Below, in pieces: positions 1 to 12,174 of a stretch of 64,000 nucleotides of DNA. A model generated the notes under the pieces. That model saw only the letters and a list, made by a program, of their open reading frames with translations. It was not told the origin of the DNA and searched no databases. Made by a program: the position numbers and the translations under genes. The DNA lies in contig OX419761.1 in NCBI GenBank assembly GCA_948567375.1, positions 39,248,501 to 39,312,500 on the forward strand, given 5' to 3'. Within the stretch, counting starts at the first letter, position 1. Every line of letters starts with the position of its first letter. The DNA comes from Lunularia cruciata (lineage: Eukaryota > Streptophyta > Marchantiopsida > Lunulariales > Lunulariaceae).

Positions 1-848
1 AAACACCATCATGCAAATTCTAGATATATTGGAAGGTGAAGCTCTAGATTGATTTTTTAGGGACTTGAAGTCATGAACCAAACTAGAGGTAACTACATGA
101 GAGCTACAACACTTGGAGGAAGCCATGCGGTTGACCAAACACTTTGGTTCCTTGGTTATAATAACTTGGTCTTGACCTTGACCTCCATAGAACCTACAAA
201 TACAGTACACGGGTGGAGGAGTTGGCACCAATGGAGATTGATATCATTCAATAAAGACCACTTGGTATTACAAATAGAGAAAAACTATGAAAAAATGGTG
301 TTTATTTCTATTGTTGCCAAATTTGACATCACATTGCTCAATGTCCACTCAAGAATGGGCTACCTTGATAAGTCACCCAGGTGGAGTTTGTGGAGTAGAA
401 TAATAAAGGAAACAAGGAATCCTAATAGGAGATTTGAGCTGCCTCTTGAGAATTTGATTAGTTCCAATGGGATCAAAGGCTTGACCTATGAAATTTTGCT
501 TCACTTGCAAGGTATGATATCTGATCATGATTGTGAGATTTTGGTTGATTTGGGAAGTTTAAAAAATATACTTGTCCATGCAATTAGCAAAGGAATTATG
601 TATTCCTATCAAGCTAATAATTAGAAGTAGATTAATGATGACGGATGATAGAAAGAGTTCTACATTTTGTACCTTGCATCTTGTTACCTTCAAGATTGAG
701 AAAAAAGTATTTAGAGTGTATGAGGTTTGTAGTGGCACCTCTACACTATGATGTCATTCTAGATCTACCTTGGCTTGAATGTCATAAATTTCAATTTGAT
801 TGGAATCGAGGACAAATTCAAGTATAACACTAAGGTAGGAATTTCTAG
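1..848 (+). pseudogene. A1 gag 3' part and protease, degenerate
   Basis: Positions 1-440 match the gag of A3 from its LDIQEGE region through the zinc-knuckle zone, where the cysteines are lost (FISIVAKFDITLLN instead of FYCCQVGHRIAKC). Positions 470-830 match the retropepsin: the active-site triad DSGS reads DLGS, followed by the conserved stretch LECMRFVVAPLHYD and the LDLPWLE motif. Several frameshifts separate the pieces, so no product can be made. The protease reading frame closes at a TAG at 846-848, at the same codon where A2 and A3 have TGA. Confidence 0.85.
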
Positions 849-981
849 TTAGGTTGTCTAGCACCTCTGAGTAAGACATCTAAGAATAGTCAGCCTTGGG
901 ATAGGAAGTTTTTCATGAAGGTAGCCATAGAGCAAGCTTTGAAGGGAGTCCCAATATGGCAATTTTGTTAGGAAGGCAACA

Positions 982-2700
982 ATGGAACAAGCTTTGAATG
1001 AAGATGAGTCCCTAGATGAGAAGTTTGTTAGTGAAGTAGCCATAGAGCAAGCTTTGGAGGAAGATAAGTCTATATTTGCAATGTGGATCAAGCCGATTGC
1101 TCAAGGAGAATCTAAGGAGAGTCAAGAGCCTCATCAAGCAATGGTTGATCAAATAGTTCAAGAGTTTGTGGATGTGTTTGTGGATGATCTACCAAAGGGA
1201 TTACACTCCAATCGTGGTATGCACTTCAAGATTGAGTTATTGCCAAGGAGTCCAACGAGTAGACCAATCTATCAACTCTCACCAAAGGAGTTGGAGGTGT
1301 TGCAAACAACACTTATAGAGTTGTTGGAGAAGGATTTCATATAATATAGTACATCTCCTTGGGAAGCATTGGCACTATTTGTTCCAAAGAAGGATGGAGG
1401 ATTTCATTTCTATATTGATTACTATGGGCTCAATAAACAAACAATGAAGAGTGCATGTCCCTTGCCTTGAATTGATGACTTGCTTGATCAATTGAGTAGA
1501 GTATGATACTTCTTCAAGTTGGATCTTCATAGCAACTACTGGCAAATCCTCATTGATAAGGAGAATGTGCAAAAGACTGCCTTTTGCACAAGGTATGGGC
1601 ATTATGAGTGGAGGGTTCTACCTTTCGGGCTCACAAATGCTCCAACAAGCTTCATGGATCAGATGCATTGGGTGTTGAATAGACTATTGGATTAATATGT
1701 GGTGGTATTCTTGGATGATATCTTAATCTATAGCTAGACAAAGGCAAAACATGTGAATCACATACAAGAAGTCCTAAGATGACTACAACAATGGAAATTT
1801 TATTGCAAGAAGTTGAAGTGTGCCTTTTGGTAGCAAGAAGTTACCTTCTTGGGTCACAAGATCTCATCAAAGGCGATCAAGATGGAAGAGGAGAAAATCA
1901 AGGCCATTATTGATTGGCTTACTCAAAGGATGCTACAAAAGTATGGGCATTCAATGGATTAGCCAATTTAAACTAATGGTTCATCCATTATTATGTCCAT
2001 GTAGCTGCACCATTGATTGATCTCTTGGGGAAGAACTTGAGCTTTTAGTGGACCACCGAGTATGAAGAAGTATTCCAAAAGTTGAAATATATGGTGTCTC
2101 CAAGACCCATTCTTCAACAATATTATCCTCAACTACCTTGTGTGGTTGATTTTGATGGTGATGTACCTTATTATGTCCATGTAGCTGCACCATTGATTGA
2201 TCTCTTGGGGAAGAACTTGAGCTTTTAGTGGACCACCGAGTATGAAGAAGTATTCCAAAAGTTGAAATATATGGTGTCTCCAAGACCCATTCTTCAACAA
2301 TATTATCCTCAACTACCTTGTGTGGTTGATTTCTAACTTTGCGGTTGGAGCCATGTTGCACCAAGAATTCCCAGATGGATTACATCCAATTGCCTTTGCG
2401 TCTTGCTGACTAAATACAACTAAAAAAATTACTCTACTCAAGATTGGGAACAACTAGCAATGGTATATACCACCAAGGTATGGAGACATTATCTCTTGGA
2501 GAAACAAGTGATAATGCAAACTGATCACAAACCATTGTTGCAACATTTTACTTGGAACACATGAAGAGTCAATATCATTGATGGGAGGAATAATTAAAAA
2601 AATTTGACATCAAACTTGAGTACAAACTTGGTTGGTTCCATGTCATCCTTGATTTGCTATCACAAAGATCTGATTTGAAGTCTCTTCCTCTCATCATAAC
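982..2700 (+). pseudogene. A1 reverse transcriptase and RNase H, degenerate
   Basis: Begins with the acidic linker (EQALEEDKS, FVDVFVDDLPKGL) followed by RT palm motifs. The catalytic motif VVVFLDDILIYS is still readable near 1,698-1,735. The RNase H region is recognisable around 2,330-2,690 by the tail motif FDIKLEYKLGWFHVILD. Stops and frameshifts are frequent. A 180-bp perfect tandem duplication (1,989-2,332) lies between the RT connection and RNase H. The same domain is nearly intact in A3 at 48,141-49,769, which supports the identification. Confidence 0.87.
1989..2332 (+). repeat. 180-bp perfect tandem duplication inside A1
   Basis: The block at 1,989-2,152 recurs without a mismatch at 2,169-2,332, a period of 180 bp. 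A2 and A3 have one copy, so the duplication arose after A1 inserted, or is an assembly artefact. A short non-homologous filler (about 2,153-2,168) joins the copies. Confidence 0.95.
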
Positions 2701-2720
2701 AAAAATTACAATAATATCAA

Positions 2721-4358
2721 TTGACTCCTAAGTCCAAATCAAGTTTAAGACAACTTTACAACAAGATCCTTTCTTTCAGATGGTACAAGGTCATCTTGCA
2801 GCATGTGACAAGGAGTACAATACCTTCTCTTACAAAGAAGGCCTTCTATTCTATGAGAACCAGACTTATGTTCCAGCCAAGGGTGATCTCCAACTTGTGT
2901 GCCTCTAGGAAGTCCATGAATTACCAATCACTAGTCATATGGGTGTGGACAAGAGCTTAGGTACCCTCCAATGCCAATGGAGCCGCCCAACATGACACAA
3001 GATGTTTGAGAGTTTGTCCAATTGTGTGAGAGTTGCCAATGCAACAAGGCCAACAACCATAAACAAAGTGGACTCCTTCAACCACTTTCCATTCTATTTG
3101 CTCGATGGGAACATGTGAGCTTGGATCTCATCACATCCTTACCTAAAACAAAGCAAGGTCACATGGCAATTATGGTAGTTATGGATAAGCTTAGTAAACA
3201 AATCTATTTGGCACCAACCTTTGATATTGTGGATGTTCCAACACTAGCACAAATCTACTTTGATAATGTCTTTAAGCATCATGGGATACCGCATGCTCAT
3301 CTCCGACCATGATCCTTGATTCATTGGAAAGTTTTGGCAAGCACTCTTCTAGATACTTGGCACCAAGCTTGCTTTGTCCACGGCCTATCATCCTCAAATT
3401 GATGGATAAATTGAACATGTAAATTGCACCTTGGAGGATATGCTTTGTGCCTCTTTCAACATTCACCATACCAATTGGGATGAATGTCTTGCAACTTTGG
3501 AGTTTGCATACAAAAATTCCAAATAGGCAAGGACCAGATTCTCTCTTTTCTTCCTCAATTTCGGCCAAGACCCACTTGTTCTAGATTCTCTTCTTGCTCT
3601 TCCTCCATCTTATGTCCCTCATACTTCAACCATCTTGACCACCATATCCCAATCCCTCCAACAAGCCAAATCTCACTTCTTTGTTGCCCAATTGTCAAAA
3701 ATAATAAGCAAACCACCATCATTGTGATCTCGCCTTTCAAGTTGATGATAAGGCCATGCTCTCATCTAATAACCCGCTTCTCTCACTTGATACATAAGTC
3801 CGTAAGCTTGCTCTTAATTGGATATGACCCTTTGATGTTACACAAATCATTTCTAATATTGCTTATCAACTTGCCTTGCCTTGTAATATGCGTATCCATC
3901 CTATCTTTCATATTTTCTAAGTGAAAAACCTTTGTCCCTTATCCATCTTCTTTTTCCTCTTGTGTCCAACCTCCTCCTCCTCTCATCCCTATCAACAATC
4001 ATGAGGAATACAAAGTTGATCATATCCTTACATGTTGCTATATTCAATGAAGCAATCGACAACATATAAAGTACAAGGTCCTTTTGAAAGGGTATCCTCT
4101 TCCTCTTGTGTCCAACCTCCTCCTCCTCTCATCCCTATCAACAATCATGAGGAATACAAAGTTGATTGTATCCTTACATGTTGCTATATTCAATGAAGCA
4201 ATCGACAACATATAAAGTACAAGGTCCTTTTGAAAGGGTATCCTCTTCATGATGCCACTTGGGAACCTCTTACTCATCTCCAGAATGCACAAACGACCCT
4301 CGAGGAGTTTGAGGCTTCAATGACAACAAGGACATCACCAACTAATAGAGGGGGAATA
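2721..4358 (+). pseudogene. A1 integrase with C-terminal chromodomain, degenerate
   Basis: Integrase is visible as the zinc-binding CESCQCNK segment near 3,030, the core SLDLITSLPKTKQGH near 3,118, a damaged second Asp motif near 3,300, and the third catalytic position, which here keeps glutamate (gaa at 3,413-3,415) where A2 and A3 have lysine. The stop just before it (TGGATAAATT) replaces the Gln of DGQTE. The C-terminal tail is followed by a chromodomain (DHEEYKVD, then KGYPLHDATWEPL) at about 4,005-4,300, duplicated in part by a 146-bp tandem repeat. A purine-rich polypurine tract (4,349-4,358) precedes the LTR. Confidence 0.87.
3956..4247 (+). repeat. 146-bp tandem duplication in the A1 chromodomain region
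   Basis: The block 3,956-4,101 is repeated at 4,102-4,247 with only a two-base difference. It duplicates the first half of the chromodomain and adds a premature junction. A2 and A3 have a single copy. Confidence 0.93.
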
Positions 4359-4781
4359 TATAACAATGTGGAGTTTAGCCATGAAGTTAGTCAGGACTAA
4401 CAAAGTAGAAAATATGCCAAATTATTCTAGAATATTTTAGAAGTATCTAGGAAGCTTCTTGGAAAGCTTCCTAGCTAGCTTAACTTGCACTCCAAGTAGG
4501 AAGTTTCTAGAAGGAAACTTCTAGAAACTTCCAACTAGCTTAGCTTGTATGCCAAGTAGGCAACTTCTATAAGGAATCTTCTTGAGAAGCTTCTTAGTTA
4601 ACTTGGCTTGCACTCCAAGAAAGCGGCTCAAGAAAGCTTTTTGAAAAGCTTCTCAAGAGTCTTGTATGCTCCTTGTAAATACCAAAGCCAAAGCTCATGC
4701 TAGTCATTTGGCATTTTCTACACTCAAGTGTCCCAATGTGATCTTCCATTCTCTTTCTCTCCTTGGTCTTCGTCTTTTACA
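4359..4781 (+). repeat. 3' LTR of A1 (423 bp)
   Basis: Starts TATAAC (the canonical TG has become TA) right after the polypurine tract and ends CGTCTTTTACA. It is 423 bp, the same length as the A3 3' LTR and the inverted LTR. It contains the same arrays of GAAGCTTC palindromes upstream of a TATA region that is mutated here (TGTAAATA near 4,674). Confidence 0.92.
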
Positions 4782-6375
4782 AGCAAAGTGGAGACTATGG
4801 TTCATCATGATGATCACATATGTGGAAGGCAAGAAGCAACTTGTAGATGTATTCTCCCAAATGCCGATGGTAAACAATTTGGTGGTAGAGGTCAAGATGA
4901 ACCCTAAATTCTGGCCAAGGACTCTTGTTGCTACAATAATGAATCCATAGATTGTAGGAGCTCAATCATCCAAAGGCATCACCAACATCCAAGGACTTAC
5001 CTTTCATGATGCCAAGTTATGGATCTTGAATGCCATGGACATAAGAACCACCATCCTAGCAAAAGGCCATGATTTTGCCATTGCAAAGTCACATTGGAGT
5101 GGACAAGACCTTGGATGTAGTCAAATGCCATTACTATTGGCCCAAGATGAGGAATGATGTGATATATGTATATGTTTTGCGTATACATATATAGAATATG
5201 TTTGGAGCTACTTACTTTATCAATGAAATAAAGCTTCTAATCAAGCTACCGTAGCACTCCTTCAACCCTACTCCTACACAATGTTCGGAATAGGTAAGCA
5301 TGGATCTGGTTTGTGAATTGCCCAAGACTACCTCAAGGTTTGACTCATTGTAGTCTTTTTCAATCAACTCAACAATATGATTCATGTGCATCTTACCACC
5401 AAGGATGTGACGGCTCCACAATAAGCTCAATTTTACTTAGATATAATCTTTTCTCACCATGGCATATCTCAAGTGCTCATCACCAATAGAGACATTCAAT
5501 TTCCTAGTTTGTTTTGCAGAACACTCTTTGGTTTATTGAAAACAAAATTGGCCATGTCCATGGCTTACCATCCACAGATTGATAGACAAATAGAGTGGGC
5601 TAATCACATTATTGAAGACATGCTATGGGGCTTCACCTTAGATGAGCAAGAGCGGTGGGATACCTTACTTCCTTGGTGAAATTTTCTTACTACAATCACC
5701 AAATGCATCCACACATGCCACACCATTCTTCCTCATGTATAGAGAGCATTCTTTCATCCCTTCAAGCTTGATGAAGATCCATCCGGTGGCTACCAAAGTT
5801 GAGGTTGTCAATGCTTTTTGCTCTAGAATCCAATAAGGTGTGGAGAAGCCAAGCATAGATTTCAAATCACCCAAAATTGATAGAAGCAATATGTAGATGC
5901 ACATTTTTTGCACATGGAGATCAATGTTGGGAATCAAGTCTGGTTGTCAACAACCAACTTCATGTTAGTTGGCCCTCGTAAGCTCAAACCTTAGTTTATT
6001 GGGCCTTTTCTCATTCTTTGTTGAATTGGCACAATGACCTATCACCTCAAGTTACTACCACACATGAAGATCCATCCAATATTCCATGTATCCTTACTAC
6101 AAAAATAGACCTCCCTAATGTCCCAGTCCCACTTTCCTTCCATACAAGACACTGACCTTGTCCAACATTAATTGATTGCATGGAGGAATATGAAGTCAAA
6201 TGCATTCTCCAAAAACGCATCCGTGGTACTCACCATCCACATATGGAATGTCTTGTGTAGTGGAAAGGGTACCCACTATATGAGGCAACATGGGAACCAA
6301 TAGCCAACTTGACCCATGTATCTATGGTAGTGAAATCTTTTGAGCAACAACTTTGCAAAGAAGACATTGCATCTT
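4782..6375 (+). pseudogene. C1 RNase H end, integrase and chromodomain, degenerate
   Basis: The integrase shows YLDIIFSHHGISQVLITNRD (second catalytic Asp zone, SDRD changed to TNRD) and AYHPQIDRQIEWANH, where the catalytic Glu survives in QIEWAN. The C-terminal domain shows NVGNQVWLSTTN and the IHPIFHVS motif. The chromodomain reads EEYEVKCILQKRIRG and then, after a TAG, WKGYPLYEATWEPIANL, which includes the aromatic and acidic residues typical of the fold. The stop inside the chromodomain (6,271-6,273) and further frameshifts make it a pseudogene. Confidence 0.85.
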
Positions 6376-6390
6376 AAAAGGGGGGAGATT
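6376..6390 (+). other. Polypurine tract of C1
   Basis: AAAAGGGGGGAGATT lies directly before the LTR start TGTAATACC. This is the usual place and composition of the plus-strand primer of an LTR retrotransposon. Confidence 0.85.
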
Positions 6391-6988
6391 TGTAATACCA
6401 ACAGATAGACATATTATTTAGAGGTGAAAATTGGCTTGGTAACATCTAGAAGGATGTTATATATGATGGACTAAGTAGATTAGATAGAGGTATCACCAAA
6501 AGAGTATATCTACTAATAAGGCAAGAGCCAAAAATAGCTTGAAACCTTCAAAGCCAGTTTTGGCAACCTAAATGGATGAATTAGGCTTCAAAAATGTGTC
6601 GTACTTCTACCAGGAAGAGGAAAGTAAGCCTTCCTTTCCTCCCAATTTGTCTCATTGAGAAATTTCCAATGATACCTCACCAATGTGATTCTAAGATTCC
6701 TACAAGAAGATTCTCTAGAGATTTCCTTTGGTCAAAGCTTGTTTGACCAACTAGATAGGACCAGAACCAACATGTCACCCATGTATGTAACTAATCTAAG
6801 GGTAGAGTTTGCTAACATGTCACCAATCCATGTATTTGATCCAAGGGTGGAGCTTCCTTTTAAGGAATCCACTTTGCTATATAATAAAGACAAGGTACTC
6901 CTTTGGGGCATTGGAGTTTTGAGTGGGAAGCTTTGTGTTTCTTCTTCTGATTTTCTTGTGGGGGTTCTCCTATCCTTGGAAAATTATA
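6391..6988 (+). repeat. 3' LTR of C1 (about 598 bp)
   Basis: Starts TGTAATACC after the polypurine tract and ends near AAATTATA, matching the ends of the solo LTR at 42,037-42,800. It has one copy of a segment that is tandemly duplicated (period 156 bp) in the solo LTR and in the fragment near 32.5-32.8 kb. A TATA-like CTATATAATAAAGA lies at about 6,878-6,892. Confidence 0.85.
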
Positions 6989-7899
6989 GAACCACTCCCA
7001 AAAGAGTGTAGAGTCACAAAATATGGCACACTATGGCAAAACGAAAATCCAAAATCACTTCCCATAAGATAAGTTCCAACTAATTCCTAAAGGTGATGAT
7101 CCAATTGCTCCAAAGAATGTGTTTTATCCTTCCTAAAATGCACAACTACATAGGTTATTTGTATTGGTGGTAAATTTTTGCTTTTTTATTCTATAGTTCT
7201 TTCAACAGTATAGCTCACTTAAGATCCATAAGGTATTTCTCCATTCATTCCAAATTACCAAGGATCCTATATCCTTTCCACAAGTACTAGTGATCAAACT
7301 TGGCTACTTGAATTTTTACTACAAAGTTCCTTACCACTACTCACCAAATAATCACCACCAATACTCAAAATTCAACAAAAGCAATATAGAGCTCTTTCAT
7401 TTTCACTTTACTCTTTTGAATTGAATGAACATTTACACCAAGAAAGAGCTTTGACTAGTTTTTGCAACTCCTAACCAAAAAAATTTGATAGTTTCAAAAA
7501 TACTTAGATCTATCAAAACTGCACTTTTTGCATCTGGATTGTACAATTAAGATACTTATCTTATCTTATCTTATCTTAATTTGCTGATATTTGCACTACT
7601 AAATAACTAACATGTGTCTTGGGGAAAGTGTTTTAATTCTCTCCCAAAGAAACTCTATCTTGTACTCTTTGGATTTCTACTCCAAAGATTGCATAACAAA
7701 GAATCTTGATTTAGTGAAGGATTCTTTGTACTACTCTATTGAGAAGGATTGCCTTTGCTTGTAGCTTTTCTAAGGAGGTTGGCAATTCTCTTCTTGTAAT
7801 TTGTGATTTCTAGTATCAATGTATTACAAGTTTCTTGAAGCTTCTTATTTGTATGTTCTCTTAATTTTAGTTTGAGATCTCACTCTAGTTTGGGATCAT
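6989..7899. other. AT-rich interval, no gene seen
   Basis: No coding region or known repeat family is visible. The only notable item is a short pentanucleotide microsatellite of TTATC units at about 7,555-7,577. Confidence 0.6.
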
Positions 7900-10430
7900 C
7901 ATATACATGAGCACTAAGAGTCTGACCTTCAAGTTTCAAATCATGGATCTTTGCTATGGCAAGTTTGCCTATTGCAGCTCCCTTTTGGAGTTCTAACATC
8001 TAATCCCTAAACTTCTTTTAACTCTTGATTAATCCTAGCCATTCCTTCCTTTCAATGATTATAAGTTCCATTGATTTCACTAGTAATATCTTCCATCATC
8101 TTGGCTCCAATAGCAACTCTATTATCTTTCTTCTCCTACAGTGTTTTTTTGCAAGGCTTTGAGCTTAAGGGTGCTTCCTTACTTGTATTCCTCTAAGATA
8201 ACTTGAGCCTCACTTCTTGCACTTCCTTGATTTAGGTCGCATGCAACTTACCCATAAGATTAGTCTTGGTTCAAACATGTACTTCATACCAATCCTTCCT
8301 TTGTTTACTCATCATTTGGAAGGCACTTAGTTTCACTTGCAACTTTTGAATCTCTTGCTCTTGATTCTTCTTAATGTCTTCTAGTGAGGCCTTCTTCCTC
8401 TTCAAGTATTATGCATCTTACAATAAGTTATCTCCTATTGTACATTCATTGTACAAGTTTCTAACCTTCTCCAATTCTTCCTTATCCTTGACCATCTTTG
8501 CTTTCACCACTTACTCATTTGTGTGCAAGCACTTTACTAATGAAATGGAGTTCATTGCATCAGGCCATTCCTCTCTATATCATGGGAGAATCATATATAA
8601 GAAACTAAGAGTTGGCCCTATTGAATTTACTATGAAATTTGTCCAATCCATTATAAGGGGTGATGAAACTACTTCTACAAAGAAACTTTATCTTCCTTCT
8701 TCTTCTTAGTGCAATGTGAGTGAGGTCTCCTCTAACTTGCCCTCCACATGCACCTGGTCTTCATCTTGAATGTCTTGGCTTGGTCTCACTTGAGATAAAC
8801 TCACAAGCTCTTTTGGTCAAAGGTCTGCTTGATTTTGGTGTTCTTTGACCACTAATACTTCTTCTTCTCTACATAATTCTTATGGAGGACCCAACTTTGC
8901 TTCTTCTTGACATCTCCTTCCTCCTCCAAATGAAACTCTGCTCTCTACAAAGTAAGCTCTTTGTTTGCTAGATTGTCTTCTATTTCTACATTAGTTTCTT
9001 CACCCTTAGCTTCTTTTCCATTGGAAGAAACATGGATCCCTTGAGGATTTCTTCATGCTCTATTTGGTGGTCTCTCTATATTCTTATTAGTAGAGTGTTG
9101 CTTCTTCTTTTTGGAGGTGGTTGACATTATTAACTCTTTCACTTCCACAAATTCTCCTTTTGAGAGGACTTGGTGTCAACTTCTTGATGGGGTTGATCAT
9201 GGAAGGTCCTTGGATTGAGCCAAGAAATACACCCCTTATATAAAGTGAGAACTTCTTCTTCTTTGTTTTGCTTAGTAAATTCACATCTATTTTGAAGTGA
9301 ATTGTAAGTAGAGCCAAGTAAGTAGCTCCACAATCCTCCTCAAATTCCGTAATCATGGAGCTGGCCTATTGATGGAACATATATTTGCCCCATTAACATA
9401 TTCTCCCCTAAATGCATAAAAACATGCATGTTGGGTTTTAAAACCAGTTCAAAATCTAATATAACTATTTTACCAAGAATGTCTACAGTTTGAATCCATT
9501 GCTTGAAGAACACTACTTGGTTGACAATCAGGTAGGTACTTTGTTTTGGGAAAAACAACCTTATAATAGACTAAAAGAAAAACATACAAGCATGATTCTT
9601 GTAAGTATGAACCTTTCACCCACTACTCTTTGACCATTCCTTTGCAAAGGAATTCTTAATCATTATGTTGAATTTTTCACTCATCTTTCCAAATTAAGTG
9701 TCCAAGATCATTGCCCCTAGAGGTTCTGAAGTTGCCTCAAGTATCATCCTCTAGTGCTCCTCTATCCAATTGTAAGTGTCCCATGAAGAACCAAATTTCT
9801 CTCACTTCTTCTTTGCATCTCTTGAATAAATATAGGAGAACCCACTTCCCAATTCTAAAGTAGAAACATCACATGCTTACTTTGGAGTAGATGATTCATA
9901 GCTCTCATTGCACATTTGTTGATACTTGGAGATCAAAGGATTACCTTAGGGATCTTCCTCATAGTTTTTCTTAGCTCTAACCATATTTCTAACAGGGTTC
10001 TTTCCATATTTCTTCTTTGATAAAGATTTACAACTACAAAGAGAAGGATCACTCAAGCACTCTTAAAAAGGGTTATTATAGAAATATATAGGCCTAAGTG
10101 AAAGCTCTGATCAATTTGCAATTGATTTTATAGACAAGGATTCATATGTAATTGTCCTTAATGGTCAAGACATCACTCTCCACTCATGTGAACTCTCCAA
10201 GTAGTGCCATGAACTTTTGGCGGTCTTTCTTCATCCTTATTGGTACCATCATTTAAAATTGATGTATGGTCATTGATTCCAAAAATCTTCAATTGAAAAG
10301 ATTCTTTGTACTTGCACTATTTGTACTTATCTCTTCTTCAGACTTGACTCCTTCATACATGTCCTTCTTTGATGATGTCTTTTTTGCTTCCAAATAGATC
10401 CATAGATGAACTCTGAAGAATACTCATAAA
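7900..10430 (-). pseudogene. Long degenerate coding region of unknown family
   Basis: Read on the minus strand, several adjacent stretches keep a protein-like composition over about 2.5 kb: a lysine/glutamate-rich start (KKDRQKFMALLGEF near 10,200), WDTYNWIEEH and SEPLGAMILDT near 9,720-9,800, VFMHLGENMLMGQIYVPSIG near 9,370-9,430, then SWLNPRTFHDQPHQEVD near 9,200, and a coiled-coil-like tail (NQEQEIQKLQVKLSAFQMM) near 8,300-8,370. Many of the stops are TGA or TAG where Arg or Gln codons are plausible. I recognise no domain. It has no RT, protease or zinc-knuckle motif, so it may be a host gene copy or the accessory ORF of an unrecognised element. Frames shift several times and the ends are uncertain. 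Confidence 0.45.
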
Positions 10431-11471
10431 GTATTGCTTATGGGTTTCTTCCACTAAACATAAAACTATCTTGCTCTTCTTCCATCAAAAAGTAATAAAA
10501 TGAAACAAAATTACCACTTTTGCAAAAAGTTGTGGACCAGAGTTCTATTCCAAAAACTTTACATTTTGGTATGGAGCCTGATATGACTGATGGAAGATTT
10601 GAAATCAAGGTGTTGGGATAGATATTGTGATCAAGTTTGTGGTCACATCTCAAGTTGTGGTTTGAATTAGCTTGTGAAAAATTTAAGCATTGTTGATGAC
10701 TAAGTCTTGTACCTTTGTACATATGTTTCATTTAAATTATTTAAATAGAGAAGTCTTGGATCAAGTATACATGGATTTATAGAACTCAGAAAAGTTAACC
10801 CAACATAGGAATTGGTTTTGAATTCAGATGAAAAAATTCATAGAGAATTAAACAAGGGCATAGCTATCTTTTGTTTAAAATTTGGTTGGCTTAAGGTTTA
10901 CAAGTACTGAGATTTGGTACATCAAACTTCAGTTGAATCATTGTCATATGTGAAAATAGCTTTGTTGCAATCACACTTTGCAATTGATTACAAATTTTCC
11001 TATTTGGGATCATGTATGAAGGGATTTTGGTTTGCTAGAGTGTTCTTGATACTTCCCTCAACTCTTGAGCCAAAACTTTAGTAAAATGTTGCTAAGAACT
11101 AAGAATAGAGCATTGATAATGGTTTCAAAATTAGAGTTTTACCTACAAAATCAAACTTGGTTGGAAGTGATCCCATTTTCAAAAACATAAGAGAATTGGA
11201 TGACCCAAAAGAGACATTTCTACAATCAAGTTTGCTTGCTTTTGAAGATAAAAATTTACAAGGTAAGATAGTTTTTTTGAACGTGGTACCAACCAATATG
11301 AAGTCAAACAATTCCATGTATCAAAAATAATTTATTCCACAAATGGCTGCTATACTTATAAGATCTCACCACAATCCACAATGCCTAATGAGTGTTAGTA
11401 ACTGGTTTTGAACATGACTCTATAGGATGAAACCTCTATGTCTTTGAATTATTGGGCTAATATTAGAGCTT
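10431..11471. other. Interval with unresolved short ORFs
   Basis: Both strands contain short open stretches. On the plus strand they include IPKTLHFGMEPDMTDGRF near 10,540-10,600 and SNLVGSDPIFKNIRELDD near 11,150-11,205. I cannot tell which strand, if any, was coding. The interval ends at the GGAC target site of B1. Confidence 0.4.
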
Positions 11472-11475
11472 GGAC

Positions 11476-11567
11476 TATAACACCCATTTGTGCATGTGTG
11501 TGGTATTGTGATATTTAGCTTGGTATTACAAGTACTTGAGAGATATTATTTATATAGAGATAAGGGA
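11476..11567 (+). repeat. Truncated 5' LTR of B1
   Basis: The first 92 bp match the start of family B LTRs (TATAACACCC for TGTAACACCC). The sequence then jumps into internal sequence equivalent to 45,298 in B2. Confidence 0.88.
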
Positions 11568-11699
11568 GATAGTAAAGAGATATGGGAGATTTGAGTGACA
11601 TTGTGAGGAAGTGTCAATTCTGCAGAGTGGAGACCTCATGCATGAGGAGTTTGAAAGCTACAAAAAGCACGTTTGAGTGTTTAGATTCATCTTGGGAAC

Positions 11700-12174
11700 A
11701 TGGAAGGTCATCAAGAGTGGAAATTGAGACTATACAAGGTTCCCAAAGGGTTTGAGGTAATTGTAGGGGTGGATTTGAGGAAAAAGAGAGTTAACAATAG
11801 AATTTGAAGAGATTGTTGAAAGGATTAAAAAACCTATGCCTCTTGGAGGAAAGAGTGAGTCTAAGTGCTTTCTATGTGGAGAGAAGTGATATAAGGCAAG
11901 TTCATGTCCACTGACCTTCGAGAGCAAGAGATTGAGAGAAAGGAGAGGCTTACTTGACTTGGGTTTGCATGTTGGACCTTCTTCACCAAGATTGGGAGGG
12001 AGAAGATCTAAGACCAAGGAGTTGTGTGAGGTTTGTGGAGTGGAAGGACTTCCAAAAAGACATGAGTGTAGTGGAGTAAAATCACTTTTGGAGACTTTGG
12101 TGAAGGATCTTGGAGAGAGTCTTAGTACAACTATAGAAACAATACCACCTTCAACAGCTAGTTCTCAAGATTAG
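11700..12174 (+). pseudogene. B1 ORF1, zinc-knuckle accessory protein upstream of gag
   Basis: Starts with MEGHQEWKLRLYKVPKGFEV, as in B2. The first CCHC knuckle is damaged here by a frameshift and a TGA (11,887-11,889). The second cysteine cluster CEVCGVEGLPKRHEC is intact and the ORF ends ASSQD, followed by a stop at 12,172-12,174. Tat/Ogre-lineage elements are known to carry an extra ORF before gag; this one may be its counterpart, although its zinc motifs are unexpected. Its function is unknown. Confidence 0.7.

Larger units (their letters stand above)
1..4781 (+). mobile_element. Chromovirus A1, family A Ty3/gypsy, 5'-truncated by window edge
   Basis: The window opens inside gag and the element runs through protease, reverse transcriptase, RNase H, integrase and a chromodomain to a complete 3' LTR at 4,359-4,781. 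Domain order PR-RT-RH-IN-chromodomain defines a chromovirus, which copies itself through RNA and may use the chromodomain for targeting to chromatin. The internal sequence aligns from end to end with A3 (46,519-51,320) and, reversed, with A2. It is the most decayed of the three, with many stops, frameshifts and two internal tandem duplications. Its right end lies in the RNase H region of element C1, so A1 inserted into C1. The left end and the target-site duplication are outside the window; the right flank is AGCAA. Confidence 0.93.
4782..6988 (+). mobile_element. Chromovirus C1, family C Ty3/gypsy, 3' part with 3' LTR
   Basis: This second chromovirus lineage is cut at its left by A1. From left to right: the end of RNase H (YVEGKKQLVDVFSQMP, 4,822-4,869), integrase core (5,430-5,680), integrase C-terminal domain (5,920-6,110), chromodomain (about 6,183-6,370), polypurine tract (6,376-6,390) and 3' LTR (6,391-6,988). 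The internal sequence differs clearly from family A. Related fragments occur near 32,450-34,210 and as a solo LTR at 42,037-42,800. Confidence 0.88.
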
